From JBFELO01 sp041552055 (GTDB lineage Bacteria > Acidobacteriota > Thermoanaerobaculia > Thermoanaerobaculales > Sulfomarinibacteraceae), in contig JBFELO010000203.1 in the NCBI GenBank assembly GCA_041552055.1, positions 1 to 7,196 on the forward strand: a stretch of 7,196 nt of DNA, read 5' to 3'. The notes under the pieces are model-generated. The model did no database searches, was not told the DNA's origin, and was given only the letters and a program-made list of their open reading frames with translations. Position 1 is the stretch's first letter; every line of letters starts with the position of its first letter. The position numbers were made by a program, and so were the translations under genes. Below, piece after piece: positions 5,787-7,196 of this stretch.

Positions 5787-5804
5787 TGCCGTTCGCGTCG
5801 ACTG
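5787..5804 (+). repeat. Partial right arm of the hairpin-repeat family
   Basis: TGCCGTTCGCGTCGACTG matches the end of the right arms at 30-47 and 2285-2302 and leads into the shared TCTGACACC junction of unit C1. The rest of that unit is missing, apparently cut at the tRNA-distal hairpin. Confidence 0.6.
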
Positions 5805-5968
5805 TCTGACACCCGATGCGCCGTCTCCCCGGCGCGTTCCCCGCGGGTGCCCCCTGTCACAATGTTGGGACCGATAGAGCTCTCCACTGCGGTGGGTGTG
5901 CCCCCAACATTGTGAAAGACGGCACCCCGCAGGAGGCGGTGTCGTCGGCTTTCCAATCGCATCCAGCA
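5805..5968 (+). repeat. Hairpin-repeat unit C1 (complete, 164 bp)
   Basis: The left arm (5805-5851, 47 bp) runs from TCTGACACC to GCGGGTGCC. The core (5852-5920, 69 bp) has TCACAATGTTGGG (5857-5869) pairing perfectly with 5903-5915 across a 33-nt loop. The right arm is 5921-5968 and ends in a CAGCATC-like sequence. The stem is a near copy of unit A's, but pair G101-C158 of A is C5858-G5914 here, a full compensatory change. The two loops are unrelated. The stem base GCGGGTGCC/GGCACCCCGC pairs over 9 bp with one bulged C. Confidence 0.8.
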
Positions 5969-6134
5969 TCTGACACCAGAGGCGCCCTCTCCCCGTCGAG
6001 CTTCCCGCGGTTGCCACCTCCGACGATGTTTGCGACCAAGCGTGCAACCGGGAGGGGACGGACAAGCCGCAAAATCGTCGGAAGTGGCACGCCCGCACGA
6101 GGCGCTGTCACGGGCCTGCCGTTCGCACCGAGCC
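5969..6134 (+). repeat. Hairpin-repeat unit C2 (complete, 166 bp)
   Basis: This unit directly follows C1. The left arm (5969-6015) again is 47 bp, from TCTGACACC to GCGGTTGCC. The core (6016-6085, 70 bp) has TCCGACGATGTTTGCG (6019-6034) pairing with 6068-6082 through 15 base pairs with one bulged G, across a 33-nt loop. This stem differs in sequence from units A, B and C1 while the arms stay alike. The right arm is 6086-6134. CTCTGACCCCTGGGGCGCCC after it looks like the decayed start of another left arm. Confidence 0.8.
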
Positions 6135-6159
6135 TCTGACCCCTGGGGCGCCCTTCCCT

Positions 6160-6377
6160 GGGTGGGTGGGGGATCCGGCTTCGCCATCGGCTACGCCGTG
6201 ACAAGTCCAGGATCTAGCATCCAGCGACCAGCAACGGTTGGGTGGGTGGGTGGTGCCGTAGGGCCGTATAGCCGTATGCCCCGGGCGGGCGGGGGATCGA
6301 GCGACCAGCGACCAGCTGCGAGCGACGGCTGGGCGGGGGATCCAGCATCCAGTATCCAGCATCAAGCATCGGCTACA
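6160..6377 (+). repeat. Array of G-runs and 7-bp repeats before purN
   Basis: Three blocks of four heptads each lie at 6208-6235 (CAGGATC, TAGCATC, CAGCGAC, CAGCAAC), 6299-6326 (GAGCGAC, CAGCGAC, CAGCTGC, GAGCGAC) and 6343-6370 (CAGCATC, CAGTATC, CAGCATC, AAGCATC). Each is followed by GGTTGGG, GGCTGGG or GGCTACA. G-runs GGGTGGGTGGGGG (6160-6172), GGGTGGGTGGGTGG (6239-6252) and GGGCGGGCGGGGG (6283-6295) lie between them, usually leading into GGGGGATC. Three 8-bp GCCGTA-type repeats occupy 6256-6279. No coding sequence is supported here. Confidence 0.7.
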
Positions 6378-6379
6378 AT
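6374..6379 (+). promoter_or_regulatory. purN: -10 box of purN, leaderless transcript predicted
   Basis: TACAAT ends 6 nt before the purN ATG. With standard -10 geometry the transcript would start at 6386, the A of the start codon. No ribosome binding site precedes the ATG, which agrees with a leaderless mRNA. A -35 hexamer is not evident; the upstream sequence is the CAGCATC repeat block. Confidence 0.55.
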
Positions 6380-6385
6380 CCGCGC

Positions 6386-7003
6386 ATGGCACTCACCAAA
6401 CTCGGCATTCTGATCTCCGGTCGCGGTTCGAACATGATGTCCATCGTGGCGGCCTGCGAGGCGGGTGAGGTCCCTGCCGAGGTGGTCGTGGTGGTATCCA
6501 ACAAGGCGACAGCGCCCGGGATCGAGTGGGCTCGGGGGAACGGAATCGCAACCGCCGTGCTGTCGCACAAGAGTTTCGCTGACCGCGAATCGCACGATCG
6601 GGGGGTCGTCGAAATACTCCAGAACGCCGGGGTCGAGTGGGTCTGCCTGGCGGGATACATGCGTCTGCTGTCCCGGGCGTTTCTCGACGCCTATCCCAAC
6701 CGGGTTCTCAACATCCATCCGGCCCTGCTGCCGTCGTTCCCGGGCCTGCACGCACAGGACCAGGCCTGGGAGTGGGGAGTCAAGGTTTCCGGCTGCACGG
6801 TGCATCTGGTGGACCTCGAGCTCGATCACGGGCCGATTGTCGTGCAGCGGGCGGTGCCGGTCCTGGAGAGTGATGACGCAGATGCGCTGTCGGCGCGCAT
6901 CCTCCAGCAGGAACACCGCGCCTATCCCGAGGCCTTGAGGCGGCTGATGAAAGATCGTTGGCGGATCGAGGGCCGGGTCGTCCGCTTCGCGGGCCAGGAT
7001 TGA
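6386..7003 (+). CDS. purN: Phosphoribosylglycinamide formyltransferase (GAR transformylase)
   Basis: PurN transfers the formyl group of 10-formyl-tetrahydrofolate to GAR, the third step of purine synthesis, in the cytoplasm. The 205-residue protein has the usual length and motifs: the phosphate-binding loop SGRGSN (11-16), VSN (38-40), LAGYMRLLS (88-96), then NIHPALLPSFPG (109-120) and ELDHGP (145-150). The catalytic triad is complete: N109, H111 and D147, equivalent to N106, H108 and D144 of E. coli PurN. The start is the ATG at 6386, supported by the N-terminal KLGILISGRGSN beginning right away and by TACAAT 6 nt upstream; there is no ribosome binding site. It is not next to purM here, its partner in many bacteria, and upstream lies only repeat DNA and tRNA-Phe. 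Confidence 0.96.
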   Translation: MALTKLGILISGRGSNMMSIVAACEAGEVPAEVVVVVSNKATAPGIEWARGNGIATAVLSHKSFADRESHDRGVVEILQNAGVEWVCLAGYMRLLSRAFLDAYPNRVLNIHPALLPSFPGLHAQDQAWEWGVKVSGCTVHLVDLELDHGPIVVQRAVPVLESDDADALSARILQQEHRAYPEALRRLMKDRWRIEGRVVRFAGQD

Positions 7004-7013
7004 AGGGGAAATC

Positions 7014-7062
7014 TGTCCCGAAGTTGGTCGACGGAACGCCCGTTCTGTAAATTTAGGGGACA
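7014..7062 (+). repeat. Nested inverted repeat after purN
   Basis: TGTCCC (7014-7019) pairs with GGGGACA (7056-7062), and GAACG (7034-7038) pairs with CGTTC (7041-7045) within it. It begins 10 nt after the purN stop. The GGGGAAATCTGTCCC and TTTAGGGGACA sequences resemble dispersed repeat ends seen in many bacterial genomes (from memory, not searched). It could also serve as a weak terminator. Confidence 0.35.
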
Positions 7063-7130
7063 AAAATAAGTCATAATAGGAATAGTTCCCATTTATAAAC
7101 AAAATTCCCCCACTTGGGGGATTGTCGTTC
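7046..7130. promoter_or_regulatory. AT-rich segment with palindrome, probable control region
   Basis: This segment is markedly richer in A and T than the rest of the window. It includes CATAAT (7072-7077), a possible -10 box, and CCCCC-ACTT-GGGGG (7107-7120), a palindrome with a 4-base centre flanked by ATT and ATT. This would fit the upstream region of a gene to the right of the window. No -35 element or start codon can be assigned. Confidence 0.3.
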
Positions 7131-7196
7131 GGTCGATAGCGCGCCACACTGATCTTTGCAAGGTGGAAAAGCTTCCGGCTCCCTCGCGGTGATGCC

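Noticed and set aside
5805..6134. CRISPR array
   Set aside because: The repeated part is about 96 bp, spacers are about 70 bp and self-complementary, only a few units exist, and no cas gene is present.
6362..7147. Long minus-strand frame opposite purN
   Set aside because: purN has an intact catalytic triad on the plus strand; the opposite frame has no motif and arises from GC-rich codon bias.

Overview
The window comes from a GC-rich Gram-negative bacterium with an outer membrane, shown by a Tol envelope operon. The style of the genes and of the intergenic repeats (7-bp-period repeats, TACAAT -10 boxes close to start codons, a TonB-like TolA) suggests an Acidobacteriota-like genome, possibly Vicinamibacteria. 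That placement is a guess from sequence style, not a phylogenetic result.

Layout. On the minus strand, reading right to left, lie tolQ (5572-4889), tolR (4851-4441), a TolA/TonB-type transducer (4440-3712) and tolB (3708-2413). They form a tight, translationally coupled operon. It is followed by a zinc-ribbon protein of a conserved but uncharacterised family (1855-1418) and a Tat-exported metallophosphoesterase (1230-325). On the plus strand, divergent from tolQ, is a tRNA-Phe(GAA) gene (5663-5738) with a near-consensus promoter. Further right is purN (6386-7003), GAR transformylase of purine synthesis, which appears to be transcribed as a leaderless mRNA. No pal gene follows tolB in this window. 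TolQ and TolR form the proton-driven motor, the TonB-like protein spans the periplasm and TolB is the periplasmic partner. PurN and tRNA-Phe are housekeeping neighbours with no evident link to Tol.

The intergenic DNA is the unusual part. Three intergenic regions (1-222, about 2135-2320, 5787-6150) carry copies of an apparently undescribed repeat of about 165 bp. Each unit has a conserved left arm (47 bp), a core of 69-71 bp and a conserved right arm (48-50 bp). The core differs between copies, yet in all four complete copies it is a long inverted repeat: stem 13-17 bp, loop 33-35 nt. The arms also pair at the base of the stem, so each unit can fold into one long hairpin. Units lie head-to-tail and share a TCTGACACC junction. 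Conserved flanks, fixed core length, variable core sequence and preserved self-complementarity, including one clean compensatory base-pair change, indicate selection on or generation of structure rather than sequence. No enzyme linked to these units is encoded here.

A second repeat type has 7-bp periodicity (CAGCATC/CAGCGAC and CGGGGCT versions), mostly next to GGGNGGGNGGGGG runs. It fills the region before purN and appears to have supplied purN's -10 box. The last 190 bp turns AT-rich and holds inverted repeats, probably the control region of a gene outside the window.
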